Assembly (NCBI GenBank): GCA_964516295.1 | Contig: CAZEYT010000047.1 | Span: 1-21,574 of the forward strand | Length of the DNA: 21,574 nucleotides | From: CAZEYT01 sp964516295 | GTDB taxonomy: Bacteria; Verrucomicrobiota; Verrucomicrobiia; Chthoniobacterales; Terrimicrobiaceae | Reading direction: 5' to 3' | In this document: piece after piece, positions 14,036-21,286 of the stretch | How positions within the stretch are numbered: position 1 is the first letter of the stretch | How the letters are laid out: every line of letters starts with the position of its first letter | Position numbers and translations under genes: made by a program | The notes under the pieces: generated by a model | Databases searched by the model: none | What the model saw: the letters and a program-made list of their open reading frames with translations, nothing else | Told to the model about the DNA's origin: nothing

Positions 14036-16602
14036 GCCTCGGATCCTGAGCCACGGTCGGACGCGGTCCCGAATCGCCGCAACCGGCTTGCGAGGAATCC
14101 CAGACCGGCCAGCGCCAGCAATGCCACGGCCGAGGGCTCGGGGATCGCTGTGAAGGTGAGGAGGGTCGTGTTTCCATCGTGCACAAAGCCGAAGTTTCCA
14201 GATGGAAAGGCTTCGGACGGGAATGAAAGATTCGCGGCTTGGAACGCCGAGCTACGACCGGAGAAGGTGAGGATGGTCCACGAGCGGTCTTGGGTCCAAA
14301 AAGCATTGCCGCTGTTCGGGTCGAGGCCGGTACCGAAGTCAAACAATAGGGAGACCGTATTCCCGTTCCACTCGCCAAAGGTGGCGTCGGGGTTGGTGAG
14401 ATTGATGGCATTCCAATCGGTTCCGGCGATTCCGGTGGAATTGTCCACCAAGGTGTCGAGGGAAAAGATCCACGCGGCTCCGTCGCGAACGGTGACGAGA
14501 CCGTTGATGGTGAGCCATCCAGCTTGGGTGGTGGGATCGGCGGCGATGTAGCCATCGTAATCGAGATTGCCCGTGACAAGTCCAGAGCCTTGAAGTGTGG
14601 CACCTTGAATCGGGCCCGAGGCATTGCTGGAGCTCTGGAGAACGACATTCGCCAGCGAGCCGCCGTTGAGGGAGATCGTCGCGTCCGTGGTGGCCGTCGT
14701 GGTGCCGCCCACCGAACCGCCGCCACTTACCAAAAGCGTGGCGTCCGCAAGAACCTCGGTCGTTGACGTGTTCCACGTGGAGCCGACCGCCAGGGTGCCG
14801 GATTGAACAAACGTCGTCCCGACCGAGCCACTGCCGCCGACTTGAAGGACGCCCGTGCCAAATTTGACAAAGGCCCCCGTGCCGGTTACGTCGGCATGAA
14901 TCGTTCCGCCCTGCGCGCTGGTGTAAACGGACCCCTGACTGCCGCCGAAGGAGAGCTCCCCGGTGGCCACCGTGCCTCCGTTGAGAATGACCCCGGCCGG
15001 GCCGCTACCGGACCCGACGGTGAGAGTGAAATCCCCGTCAATCGTGGTATTTTCGACCACCAGGGCGTAGGCGCTGGCGTCCGCGGCGAGCGTCTGGTTT
15101 GTGGTGGCCTGATACAGCGTTGTGGCCGTGGAGGCACTGATCGGCCCCTGCGACAGGGTGGCAGCTTGAAAGCCGTTCGTGGCATCGTAGGCAAGGAAGG
15201 TGCCGGTTAGGTTCGCGCCACTTCGGCCCACGATGTTTCCGCCGACGGTGCCATTGACAACCGCCGGGAGATTTGCGCCGGAACCCGCCACGAGAAGCTT
15301 TTCCGTTCCGCCAAGGTCGTTTGCTTCGATGACCAAGGTCGGTGCCATTCCACCCTGCAGGAAGTTGGCCACGCCGTTGCCGGAGTTGCCCCCAAGGGTT
15401 ACGGTGAGCGAGGGATTGGCCCCGCGGTCGAGGCGGATCGTATTTCCACCCGTAAACGTGAATTGTGCTCCGGCTTCCGAGACGGTATCGGCGCGGGATG
15501 CCACCGTGATCGCCGCTGCGGCGGGAACAGCGTCATTCGGCTCGAAAACCATGCCGCCGGTGCCCTCGAGCGTGACCGATCCGTTGCCGAAGGCGTCGCC
15601 GTTCTGAAGGCGTGAGATGATGTTTCCGCCGCTCACCGTGTGCGCTCCGGTGAGTGTCGCCTCCCGGTGAAAAACAAGGTCGCCGGCATTCGTCTTTTGG
15701 AATCCCCCGGCCCCGGTGACGTGCGTTGTGACATCAAAGATTCCACCGCCGGTGTTGAGGGTTTTCTGCGAAGAGATGACCCACGCCTGCGGAGTGAATC
15801 CGGCGGAGGGGAGTTGCGAGGAATCGATATTGAGAGCAAAAACCTGCTCCAGGATGGCTTGGGTCCCGGCCGTGGGGCCGACGCCTTGCTGACCCGGGTT
15901 GAATTGCAGGTAGGTGCCATTTGGCAGGTCCGATGACGTGTTGCCCGACGTGGCGACGAAGTTCGCCATCGCGATCGTCTGCTGCACATTGGCCGCTGTG
16001 TTCGGCACATTCAGCAGGGCGTTGGGAAAGGGATTGTGAATCGTCAAGCTGCCCGGGGACCCGGCGGCCTGATCGGTGATCGCGATAAAATGCCCGCCGT
16101 TTCGAACGTAAACTCCATTGTCCTCGTTATACCATCCCAGCACGCCGAAAAGGATTTGCTGGTTCGTGTTGGCCGCCTGGATTTGGCTGATGGACTGATG
16201 GTAGCCGCCGTTGCCTGTCGGGATCGAGCGGTTCGCCGCACCGATGCCTTTGGCATCCATGTAGATTCCGATGCCCGAAAGTAGCGAGTCGGCGAGTGTG
16301 CCCCCGGAGTCGCTGGCTTCGCCCAAGCCGGAAAGGACCCGGACAAGATTCAAATACTCCGCCTCGCCCGGATTGGCTCCGATCAACTGCGTAAACCCGG
16401 CGGCATTGAGATATCCCAGCGCCATCGCAGCTGTCGTTGGCCCGCAATAGCTCGAGCCATCGAACGGCAACAGCCCGCCATTCGGACCGAACCCCGTTTG
16501 AACAAGATCCGGCGTCGCCGTGTTCTTATCCGGCCACGGCTGCGCGGAAAGCGTGGTGGCGAGAAGCAGAAGAACAGTCATCGGGCGAAGGAGCGGAATC
16601 AT
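14023..16602 (-). CDS. Exported PEP-CTERM protein with N-terminal C39/papain-like domain and autotransporter-type strand repeats
   Basis: 859 residues. Signal peptide at 1-20 (A-T-T-L-S-A, then Q-P-W). Residues about 30-200 look like a papain-like cysteine peptidase fold: S-S-Y-C-G-P-T-T-A-A-M-A-L (Cys53), G-G-H-F-I-A-I-T (His171) and I-H-N-P-F (Asn190). Residues about 280-720 are Gly/Ser/Thr/Val-rich beta-strand repeats of the autotransporter-associated kind (for example F-V-K-F-G-T-G-V-L-Q-V-G-G-S, Q-S-G-T-L-A-V-G). The end is a PEP-CTERM sorting signal: I-P-E-P-S at 820-824, a hydrophobic helix, then R-L-R-R. This signal is cut by an exosortase, placing the protein at the surface or in extracellular matrix. 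A 15-residue tail after the arginines is unusually long. The second ATG (codon 8) is a possible alternative start. Peptidase activity is inferred. Confidence 0.85.
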   Translation of the reverse strand: MIPLLRPMTVLLLLATTLSAQPWPDKNTATPDLVQTGFGPNGGLLPFDGSSYCGPTTAAMALGYLNAAGFTQLIGANPGEAEYLNLVRVLSGLGEASDSGGTLADSLLSGIGIYMDAKGIGAANRSIPTGNGGYHQSISQIQAANTNQQILFGVLGWYNEDNGVYVRNGGHFIAITDQAAGSPGSLTIHNPFPNALLNVPNTAANVQQTIAMANFVATSGNTSSDLPNGTYLQFNPGQQGVGPTAGTQAILEQVFALNIDSSQLPSAGFTPQAWVISSQKTLNTGGGIFDVTTHVTGAGGFQKTNAGDLVFHREATLTGAHTVSGGNIISRLQNGDAFGNGSVTLEGTGGMVFEPNDAVPAAAAITVASRADTVSEAGAQFTFTGGNTIRLDRGANPSLTVTLGGNSGNGVANFLQGGMAPTLVIEANDLGGTEKLLVAGSGANLPAVVNGTVGGNIVGRSGANLTGTFLAYDATNGFQAATLSQGPISASTATTLYQATTNQTLAADASAYALVVENTTIDGDFTLTVGSGSGPAGVILNGGTVATGELSFGGSQGSVYTSAQGGTIHADVTGTGAFVKFGTGVLQVGGSGSVGTTFVQSGTLAVGSTWNTSTTEVLADATLLVSGGGSVGGTTTATTDATISLNGGSLANVVLQSSSNASGPIQGATLQGSGLVTGNLDYDGYIAADPTTQAGWLTINGLVTVRDGAAWIFSLDTLVDNSTGIAGTDWNAINLTNPDATFGEWNGNTVSLLFDFGTGLDPNSGNAFWTQDRSWTILTFSGRSSAFQAANLSFPSEAFPSGNFGFVHDGNTTLLTFTAIPEPSAVALLALAGLGFLASRLRRFGTASDRGSGSEAQWP

Positions 16603-16638
16603 TGGCAGCGAGGGATTGGAAAACAGTTATCGCTGCCA
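16603..16638 (-). promoter_or_regulatory. Perfect 9-bp inverted repeat directly against the start codon of the PEP-CTERM gene
   Basis: TGGCAGCGA at 16603-16611 and TCGCTGCCA at 16630-16638 are exact reverse complements separated by 18 bases, and the first arm ends at the base next to the start codon (16602). In the minus-strand mRNA this hairpin would cover the ribosome binding region; in DNA it could be an operator. No Shine-Dalgarno sequence is obvious in it. Confidence 0.55.
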
Positions 16639-16728
16639 GGCGGGCAGAGCAAGCGGGCGAAATTGGGTGTCTCCCGACCGTGAGGTCGTTGACATCGGCC
16701 GGCGCACGCTGCAAAAAGCTTCTCCGGC

Positions 16729-16756
16729 CCGGCGAGTCACGCCGGACCGCTTTTTT
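16729..16756 (+). terminator. Terminator-like hairpin and T-run ahead of the 16762 gene
   Basis: CCGGCG (16729-16734), a 5-base loop, CGCCGG (16740-16745), then ACCGC and six T (16751-16756). The stem is GC-rich but five bases separate it from the T-run, so it is weaker than a standard intrinsic terminator. It lies 5 bases before a start codon on the same strand, where it could act as an attenuator or insulate the gene. Confidence 0.4.
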
Positions 16757-16761
16757 CAACC

Positions 16762-17484
16762 ATGCAAAAAACTCCTGCTCCGTCGGCGGTGCGTCGCCGT
16801 CATGTTCATCTCACGGAGATGGCGCTTCGCGGCACCGAGAACGAACAGTCGGTCGCGCGGGAAAAACTCGCCCGCTTGGAGAGCCGGTATTATTTCGGCC
16901 CCGAGCCGGAGGTGGAAACCGCCGAAATCTTCTCCGACTGGTCGGCACCCAAACCCTCCGGCAAGGCACACCCGTTCCTGCGGGTTCCGACGGAATGGGT
17001 GGAAGCCGGAAATCTCATCAAATGGATTTTCCAAGACCAATTCGACTGTTCCTCCGTCTGGAGAACCCACGGCACCCGCTCCGAACTCTGCATCCACGCC
17101 AACCTAGGGGATCTCAAGCGCCTCAAAGGCTTTGCCTCCGAGCTTCTCGACACCATCCTTGCCGCCTGCAAGGAATTTGCCGCAGGACGTCAAATCCGGG
17201 AACTGGATCGCGCGCCATTTCTCAATGGGATTTATGATGGTCTCATGGATCAAACGCGTGCCGCCGGTGCCCGCCACCCCGGATACTCTCCGACCGCGAA
17301 AAAGAAGCCCGCCCGGATCCGAACTGCAAAGAAATCCGCCCCACCGGTCGCGGCCTTCACTGCGATCCACCCCTACGACCTCGGCCGCGATGTTGGGGTC
17401 AAACTCCGCAGCAAAGTTCCCCGCGACACCCTGTGTGAATCGATCCGGCTCGCGGTTTCCACTTCCGATCCCGAGGCCTCCTGA
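16762..17484 (+). CDS. Hypothetical protein, 240 residues
   Basis: I do not recognise this gene. The N-terminal part has A-L-R-G-T-E-N-E-Q-S-V-A-R-E-K-L-A-R-L, recalling the opening helix pair of DUF2786-type proteins. The middle (L-C-I-H-A-N-L-G-D-L-K-R-L-K-G-F-A-S-E-L-L, later F-L-N-G-I-Y-D-G-L) recalls the partner domain DUF7168, often seen in phage and plasmid proteins. These are impressions from memory and weak. Residues 185-205 are a Lys/Ala/Pro-rich linker; the last 40 residues look folded (I-H-P-Y-D-L-G-R-D-V-G). No signal peptide or membrane helix. Codon use matches the neighbours and the frame is open throughout, so it is probably real. The ATG follows the hairpin at 16729 with no clear ribosome binding site. 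The stop lies within a tandem 22-base duplication. Confidence 0.7.
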   Translation: MQKTPAPSAVRRRHVHLTEMALRGTENEQSVAREKLARLESRYYFGPEPEVETAEIFSDWSAPKPSGKAHPFLRVPTEWVEAGNLIKWIFQDQFDCSSVWRTHGTRSELCIHANLGDLKRLKGFASELLDTILAACKEFAAGRQIRELDRAPFLNGIYDGLMDQTRAAGARHPGYSPTAKKKPARIRTAKKSAPPVAAFTAIHPYDLGRDVGVKLRSKVPRDTLCESIRLAVSTSDPEAS

Positions 17485-17523
17485 ACGGCGGTCTTTCCTC
17501 GCCTGAACGGCGGTCTTTCCTCG
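17480..17523. repeat. Perfect tandem duplication, 22-bp unit x2
   Basis: CCTGAACGGCGGTCTTTCCT followed by CG occurs at 17480-17501 and again, identically, at 17502-17523. The first copy contains the stop codon of the preceding gene (TGA 17482-17484). The unit length is not a multiple of three. It looks like a slippage-prone or dispersed intergenic repeat. Confidence 0.9.
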
Positions 17524-17769
17524 CAAAATTTTGTTCCGCCGATGGCACCATGCGCAGGAGGAGGAATTTTTTTCGGTCGGTGTTTTGCAGGGGAACCGTG
17601 GCCTGGCGTCGCAGCCGGGGCGAAAACTGCCGCCGGACGGCCTTTGGCAAAGCCGACTAATGGCCACACAATCCACGCCACCAACGCCAGACAAGCCGCA
17701 GCAGTTGGCATGCCATGCAGTTGCCCCGGATCGTTGCGCGCGGGTCGGCCCGGGAGATTCGGTTCGTTT
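17524..17769. other. Intergenic stretch, no convincing gene
   Basis: Gap between the 3' ends of the convergent 16762 gene and ubiX. A minus-strand reading from an ATG at 17711 would give a hydrophobic signal-like start and run 113 codons into the end of the neighbouring gene, but it has no supporting features and its C-terminal part is coded by the tandem repeat and antisense sequence. No clear terminator for ubiX was found. Confidence 0.4.
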
Positions 17770-18321
17770 TCAGGCCCGTTCGCGCCAACGGCAGGCATTC
17801 GGCACCTGAAGCCCGATCTGATCGAGAATGCGCCACACGACCGTGTCGGCGAGTTCGTCAAAGGTCGACGGCCGAGAGTAAAACGACGGCATGGCCGGAA
17901 GAAGGATGGCCCCGGCCTCGATCACGGCCACGGCATTGCGGGCGTGGATGAGGTTCCATGGCGTTTCGCGCGGCACGAGGATGAGTTTGCGGCGCTCTTT
18001 CAGAAAAACATCCGCCGCCCGCAGGGTCAGGGTTTCGCTGGTGCCGTGGGCGATCCGCCCCATCGTGCCCATGGAACACGGGGCGATGATCATCGCGTCA
18101 AAAAGCGCCGACCCGCTCGCGAACGGAGCGTTCATGCTTTTGTCCGAGTGCTCGGTGACATTGGCCGGCAAAACGAGCTCACCGATTTCCTCGTGCACGA
18201 CCTGTTTGGCGTAGGGCGTGAGGACGAGGTGGAGCTCATGCTCCGGCGTGCCGAGATAATGCAGCAGGCGCTGGAGATAAATCGCCCCACTGGCTCCGGT
18301 GGCGGCGAGGACGAGGCGCAC
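17770..18321 (-). CDS. ubiX: UbiX-type flavin prenyltransferase
   Basis: 183 residues from a GTG at 18321, one base after the xylulokinase stop (TAA-A-GTG). This start places the conserved L-V-L-A-A-T-G-A-S-G-A at the very N-terminus, as in the family; a longer reading into xylB is rejected. Other motifs: I-I-A-P-C-S-M-G-T-M-G-R-I-A-H-G, L-V-P-R-E-T-P-W-N-L-I-H and L-P-A-M-P-S-F-Y. The enzyme joins a dimethylallyl group to FMN to make prenylated FMN, the cofactor of UbiD-type decarboxylases. No ubiD-like gene is in the window. It is probably co-transcribed with xylB, without an obvious functional link. Confidence 0.93.
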   Translation of the reverse strand: MRLVLAATGASGAIYLQRLLHYLGTPEHELHLVLTPYAKQVVHEEIGELVLPANVTEHSDKSMNAPFASGSALFDAMIIAPCSMGTMGRIAHGTSETLTLRAADVFLKERRKLILVPRETPWNLIHARNAVAVIEAGAILLPAMPSFYSRPSTFDELADTVVWRILDQIGLQVPNACRWRERA

Positions 18322-18322
18322 T

Positions 18323-19822
18323 TTAGAGGATTCCTTTCTCCAGAAGTGCCGTGCGCAGGAGCCCCGATTTCTCCAACGCCGTTGCGTAAAGTTCCGGTCG
18401 GCCGGCTTGCGGATGCGCCCGCGAACTCTCATCGACCTCGACCAACCGCTCGCAGATCGTGGCCAGTGTCGCGCCCGTGCCGTGCCCGGTTTCCCAGGTC
18501 CAGCCGGCTTGGATCGCCGCGCCCAGTCCCGCTCCCTCGCCGCTCTTCAGGCACACGACGGGAACGCCAAAAACATCCGCGCAAATCTGTCGCCACGCCC
18601 GGCTTTTGCTCCCGCCGCCGGTGAGCCGGATCTCCGAGGGAACAACCCCCAGCTCGCGGAAGCGCGCGAGACCGTAACCGAGTCCCAGCGTCACCCCCTC
18701 GACCGCCGCCCGCAGCAGGTGCGCAGGCGTGAAGTTTTCCAGCGTGATCCCCTGCAAAACCCCGTGACCCCGCGGCAGGTTCGGGGTCCGCTCGCCCGTG
18801 AGATACGGCAACAAAAGAAGGCCCCCGGCACCGGGTGGAACCGAGGCGAGCTTCTCCTCGAATTCCGCAAACCCCCACCCGAACAAATGCCGCACATGCT
18901 CGCTCACCAGCGTCAAATTCATCGTGCAAACCAGCGGCAGCCAGTGATCCGTGCTGTCGCAGAATCCCGCCACCTCACCTTGCGCGTCAGCGACCGGCTT
19001 TTCCGAAAAAGCATACAGCGTGCCCGACGTCCCGAGACTCGCCGTCACCACGCCCGGACGGATGTTTCCCGTCCCGATCGCGCCCATCATGTTGTCGCCC
19101 CCGCCGGCGGAAACCAGGACATCCGGTGCAAGGCCAAGTTCGGTCGCCAAGTCCGCGCGGAGCATGCCGACCGGCGATGCCGAGGAGATCAACGGCGGGA
19201 GTTTTTCCGCGAGATCGGGCGAAATAAAATCCACCACATCTCGCGCCCACGTCCGCGTCCCGATGTCGAGCAGCGCCGTGCCCGACGCGTCGCCGTATTC
19301 CATCACCGCGCGGCCGGTCAGCCAAAAATTCAAATAATCGTGCGGCAAAAGAACCGTCTTCGTGCGCGCCCAGTTCTCCTGTTCGTTCTGCACCAGCCAG
19401 AGGATCTTCGGCGCTGTGTAACCCGGCAGCATCGCATTTCCCGTCCGGCGAATCACCTCCGCCGCCCCGCCAAAGTGCGCCGTGATCTCCGCGCATTGCG
19501 TCGCCGTCGAGGTATCGCACCACAATTTCGCCGGACGCACCACTCCGCCTGCGGCATCCAGTGGCACCAATCCATGTTGTTGTCCGCTTACCCCCACCGC
19601 GCGCACCTCCGAAGCCCGAGCACCCAACCTATCCACGACCTCGCCCAACGTCGCCCGAGCCGCCGCCACCCAATCCGCCGGATCCTGCTCCATCGCCCCC
19701 GACGGCAAATCCGGCACAAATCCATATGCCTCCTGCGCGGAGGCAAGGATCTCACCGGTCGTCCAATCCAGAGCAATCGTCTTCGTGCTCTGCGTGCCAC
19801 AGTCGATACCTAGCGAGATCAT
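18323..19822 (-). CDS. xylB: Xylulokinase (FGGY family)
   Basis: 499 residues, full length. Phosphorylates D-xylulose with ATP to give xylulose 5-phosphate for the pentose phosphate pathway. N-terminal phosphate loop L-G-I-D-C-G-T-Q-S-T-K (4-14), the xylulokinase-typical G-V-S-G-Q-Q-H-G-L-V (77-86), catalytic Asp243 in A-G-G-G-D-N-M-M-G-A, A-S-L-G-T-S-G-T and the C-terminal L-T-G-G-G-S-K-S-R. No xylose isomerase or transporter is adjacent, so regulation by xylose is not evident here. ubiX follows after one base. Confidence 0.95.
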   Translation of the reverse strand: MISLGIDCGTQSTKTIALDWTTGEILASAQEAYGFVPDLPSGAMEQDPADWVAAARATLGEVVDRLGARASEVRAVGVSGQQHGLVPLDAAGGVVRPAKLWCDTSTATQCAEITAHFGGAAEVIRRTGNAMLPGYTAPKILWLVQNEQENWARTKTVLLPHDYLNFWLTGRAVMEYGDASGTALLDIGTRTWARDVVDFISPDLAEKLPPLISSASPVGMLRADLATELGLAPDVLVSAGGGDNMMGAIGTGNIRPGVVTASLGTSGTLYAFSEKPVADAQGEVAGFCDSTDHWLPLVCTMNLTLVSEHVRHLFGWGFAEFEEKLASVPPGAGGLLLLPYLTGERTPNLPRGHGVLQGITLENFTPAHLLRAAVEGVTLGLGYGLARFRELGVVPSEIRLTGGGSKSRAWRQICADVFGVPVVCLKSGEGAGLGAAIQAGWTWETGHGTGATLATICERLVEVDESSRAHPQAGRPELYATALEKSGLLRTALLEKGIL

Positions 19823-20060
19823 GCGCCCCAGACCCTACAAGACCTGCCCGCCCTCGTCGATGGACAAAAGAATGTCGAACCACGAAGCGACGAAGAGCAC
19901 CAACGTCCGATGAGAGTTTTGAAATCAGGAGGAGGGATTGGTCAATGGCCATTCTCTACAAAGCGCCAGTAACCCATTCCAAATTCGCCCCAAGCCTCAT
20001 CCCCATCCGGTAAATTCCGGGATTTCCCGATGGCCGCAGGACGGGCCGTCGAAGAACGAA
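19823..20060. other. Intergenic stretch upstream of xylB
   Basis: About 240 bases between the vapC-like stop and the xylB start, both minus strand. It must hold the xylB promoter, which I could not resolve. At 19878-19903 it contains AACCACGAAGCGACGAAGAG plus a few more bases, a form of an ACCACGAAG-type sequence that I recall as dispersed in many environmental genomes. No gene seen. Confidence 0.4.
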
Positions 20061-20477
20061 TCAGCGGACGCGGATCGTATCGCCCGGCCAGTTGGCGATA
20101 CTGCCTCCGTCGCGCGTGGCCAGCTTTGCGCCTGCGTCGCGTGCGATTTGAATGAGCCAGAGATCCATGATCTGACGGTGTCCGGAGGCTTGGGAAAGAA
20201 GTTCGAAGTCGGGGGGCCTGGCGGCGAGCACAAGGCGACCGGGAAGCGGACCGGAGAGTTCGGTCTCAACGGCCCGAAGCGCATCGGCCGCGGGCAGGGC
20301 GCCCGAACCCATCACGGCCGGGTTCATCAACAAACGCGCAGCGGCCAGCCACGTCTCGGACGCGATTCCCCAGCCGGCGCGTTTGTGGGAATCGAGCCAC
20401 TTGCGAGCCTCGCGATGAAATTCATGGCCGGCGTAAATGGCCGCGAGGAAAACGTCGTTGTCCAACAGATACTTCAC
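20061..20477 (-). CDS. PIN-domain toxin (VapC-type)
   Basis: 138 residues, typical size. The PIN acidic residues are in place: Asp6 in L-L-D-N-D-V, Glu41 in A-S-E-T-W, Asp105 in I-M-D-L-W-L and Asp123 in A-T-R-D-G-G. Family members are Mg-dependent ribonucleases that cut tRNA or rRNA loops and arrest growth when freed from the antitoxin. The start is GTG at 20477, overlapping the antitoxin stop as GTGA. All catalytic residues are intact, so the toxin is likely active; the RNA target is unknown. Confidence 0.87.
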   Translation of the reverse strand: MKYLLDNDVFLAAIYAGHEFHREARKWLDSHKRAGWGIASETWLAAARLLMNPAVMGSGALPAADALRAVETELSGPLPGRLVLAARPPDFELLSQASGHRQIMDLWLIQIARDAGAKLATRDGGSIANWPGDTIRVR

Positions 20478-20731
20478 GCGCCGAAATCATCGTAAAGTGC
20501 CTCCCGAAGGCGCTCCGCGGTGAGTCGCGGTGCATCGGCTGCCGCCGCGATGACGACGCGACCGGGTTTGAGGGGCAGCTTTTGCGGAGGGGGAGAGGCG
20601 ACCCCGTAAACCTTGCGCACGGCGTCGGCCACGAGCTTGGAGAGGGAAGCCGCCTTGCGTCCTCCCCGACGCGCCGATTCCAGTCGCAGCGTAAGGGCAA
20701 CGTCCGGTGGCAGTTCGAGCGTCGTTTTCAT
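20474..20731 (-). CDS. Antitoxin of the VapBC-type pair (ribbon-helix-helix-like N-terminus)
   Basis: 85 residues. It begins M-K-T-T-L-E-L-P-P-D-V, a strand-helix start as in RHH/Arc-type DNA-binding antitoxins, followed by A-S-L-S-K-L-V-A-D-A-V-R-K-V-Y. The Pro-rich middle and the end (L-R-E-A-L-Y-D-D-F-G-A) would wrap the toxin. It directly precedes the PIN toxin with a 4-base overlap, the standard antitoxin-first order. No Shine-Dalgarno precedes the ATG; the putative -10 box ends only 9 bases upstream, which would make the mRNA nearly leaderless. Confidence 0.83.
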   Translation of the reverse strand: MKTTLELPPDVALTLRLESARRGGRKAASLSKLVADAVRKVYGVASPPPQKLPLKPGRVVIAAAADAPRLTAERLREALYDDFGA

Positions 20732-20739
20732 GGAATATG

Positions 20740-20767
20740 GTTATAAGGCGAATCGCCCCACGGGCAA
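20740..20767 (-). promoter_or_regulatory. Putative promoter with embedded palindromic operator for the toxin-antitoxin pair
   Basis: On the minus strand, TTGCCC (20767-20762), a 16-base spacer and TATAAC (20745-20740) form a plausible sigma70-type promoter. The spacer contains the perfect 11-base palindrome GGCGATTCGCC (20757-20747), where an RHH antitoxin could bind and block RNA polymerase. Boxes read by eye. Confidence 0.5.
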
Positions 20768-20956
20768 GAAATTCCACCCGGGCACAATCCGAGAGAGGCC
20801 GTTTGCGACGCGCGGGTCGCCTGCGCTCCGGATTTGGCGAAACCGACTGCGGGAACCCCAAAAAATCTGCGATTAAAAAAACGGCCCGCTCCTTCCAAAT
20901 TCATCACCACGGTCGTCGAATCCAATCGAGCGCAATCCTCTTCGTATTTTGCGTAA
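20768..20956. other. Intergenic stretch between toxin-antitoxin promoter and IS remnant
   Basis: About 190 bases, more AT-rich toward 20870-20956. No gene, terminator or tRNA could be recognised. It ends where the left end of the IS remnant begins. Confidence 0.35.
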
Positions 20957-20994
20957 TGATCCAACCCCAAAAAACTGGACAGATTCAAGAGTGA

Positions 20995-21017
20995 GTTCTG
21001 CGGTAAAACCGTAGAAC
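20995..21017 (+). promoter_or_regulatory. RNA hairpin ahead of orfA in the IS remnant
   Basis: GTTCTGCGGT (20995-21004), loop AAA, ACCGTAGAAC (21008-21017). In RNA this is a 10-bp stem with one G-U pair, ending 3 bases before the orfA ATG. It would occupy the ribosome binding region and could limit transposase translation from incoming transcripts. Confidence 0.5.
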
Positions 21018-21020
21018 ACG

Positions 21021-21286
21021 ATGAAGAACAGACACAGTGTAGAGCAAATCATCCGGATCCTCGGGGAGATTGAGAAGAGCGGGTCAAGATCAGCGACGCG
21101 TGCCGTCCGCACGGGATCACAGAGCAGACGTATTACCGATAGCGCAAGAAGTATGCGGGGATGGAGGTGAACGAGGCGCGTCGGCTCAAGGAACTGGAAG
21201 AGGAGAATGGACGGCTCAAGCGATTGGTGGCGGACCAGGGGCTGGAAATCCAGATTCTGAAGGAGGTGAACGCCAAAAAATGGTAA
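21021..21286 (+). pseudogene. IS3-family transposase orfA, inactivated by a frameshift and a nonsense codon
   Basis: The ATG at 21021 starts M-K-N-R-H-S-V-E-Q-I-I-R-I-L-G-E-I-E-K-S, then the frame is lost near 21081 by an apparent one-base deletion. The other frame continues K-I-S-D-A-C-R-P-H-G-I-T-E-Q-T-Y-Y-R, hits TAG at 21140-21142 where family members have Trp, and goes on K-K-Y-A-G-M to a leucine-zipper-like K-E-L-E-E-E-N-G-R-L-K-R-L-V-A and the final TAA at 21284. OrfA normally binds the IS ends through its helix-turn-helix. Two independent lesions mean it is dead. An A6 run at 21275-21280 is the probable former -1 frameshift site into orfB. Confidence 0.82.

Noticed and set aside
17480..17523. 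CRISPR-like repeat
   Set aside because: The two units are directly adjacent with no spacer and there are only two.
17636..17657. Short palindrome CTTTG-G-CAAAG
   Set aside because: Only 5-bp arms; expected by chance in a window of this size.
17373..17711. Possible small secreted protein on the minus strand (M-P-T-A-A-A-C-L-A-L start)
   Set aside because: Signal-like start, but the rest is coded by the tandem repeat and antisense to the neighbouring gene, with no ribosome site or family.
18299..19813. Plus-strand frame of 504 codons opposite xylB
   Set aside because: Composition is low-complexity Arg/His/Pro; xylB on the other strand has every family motif.
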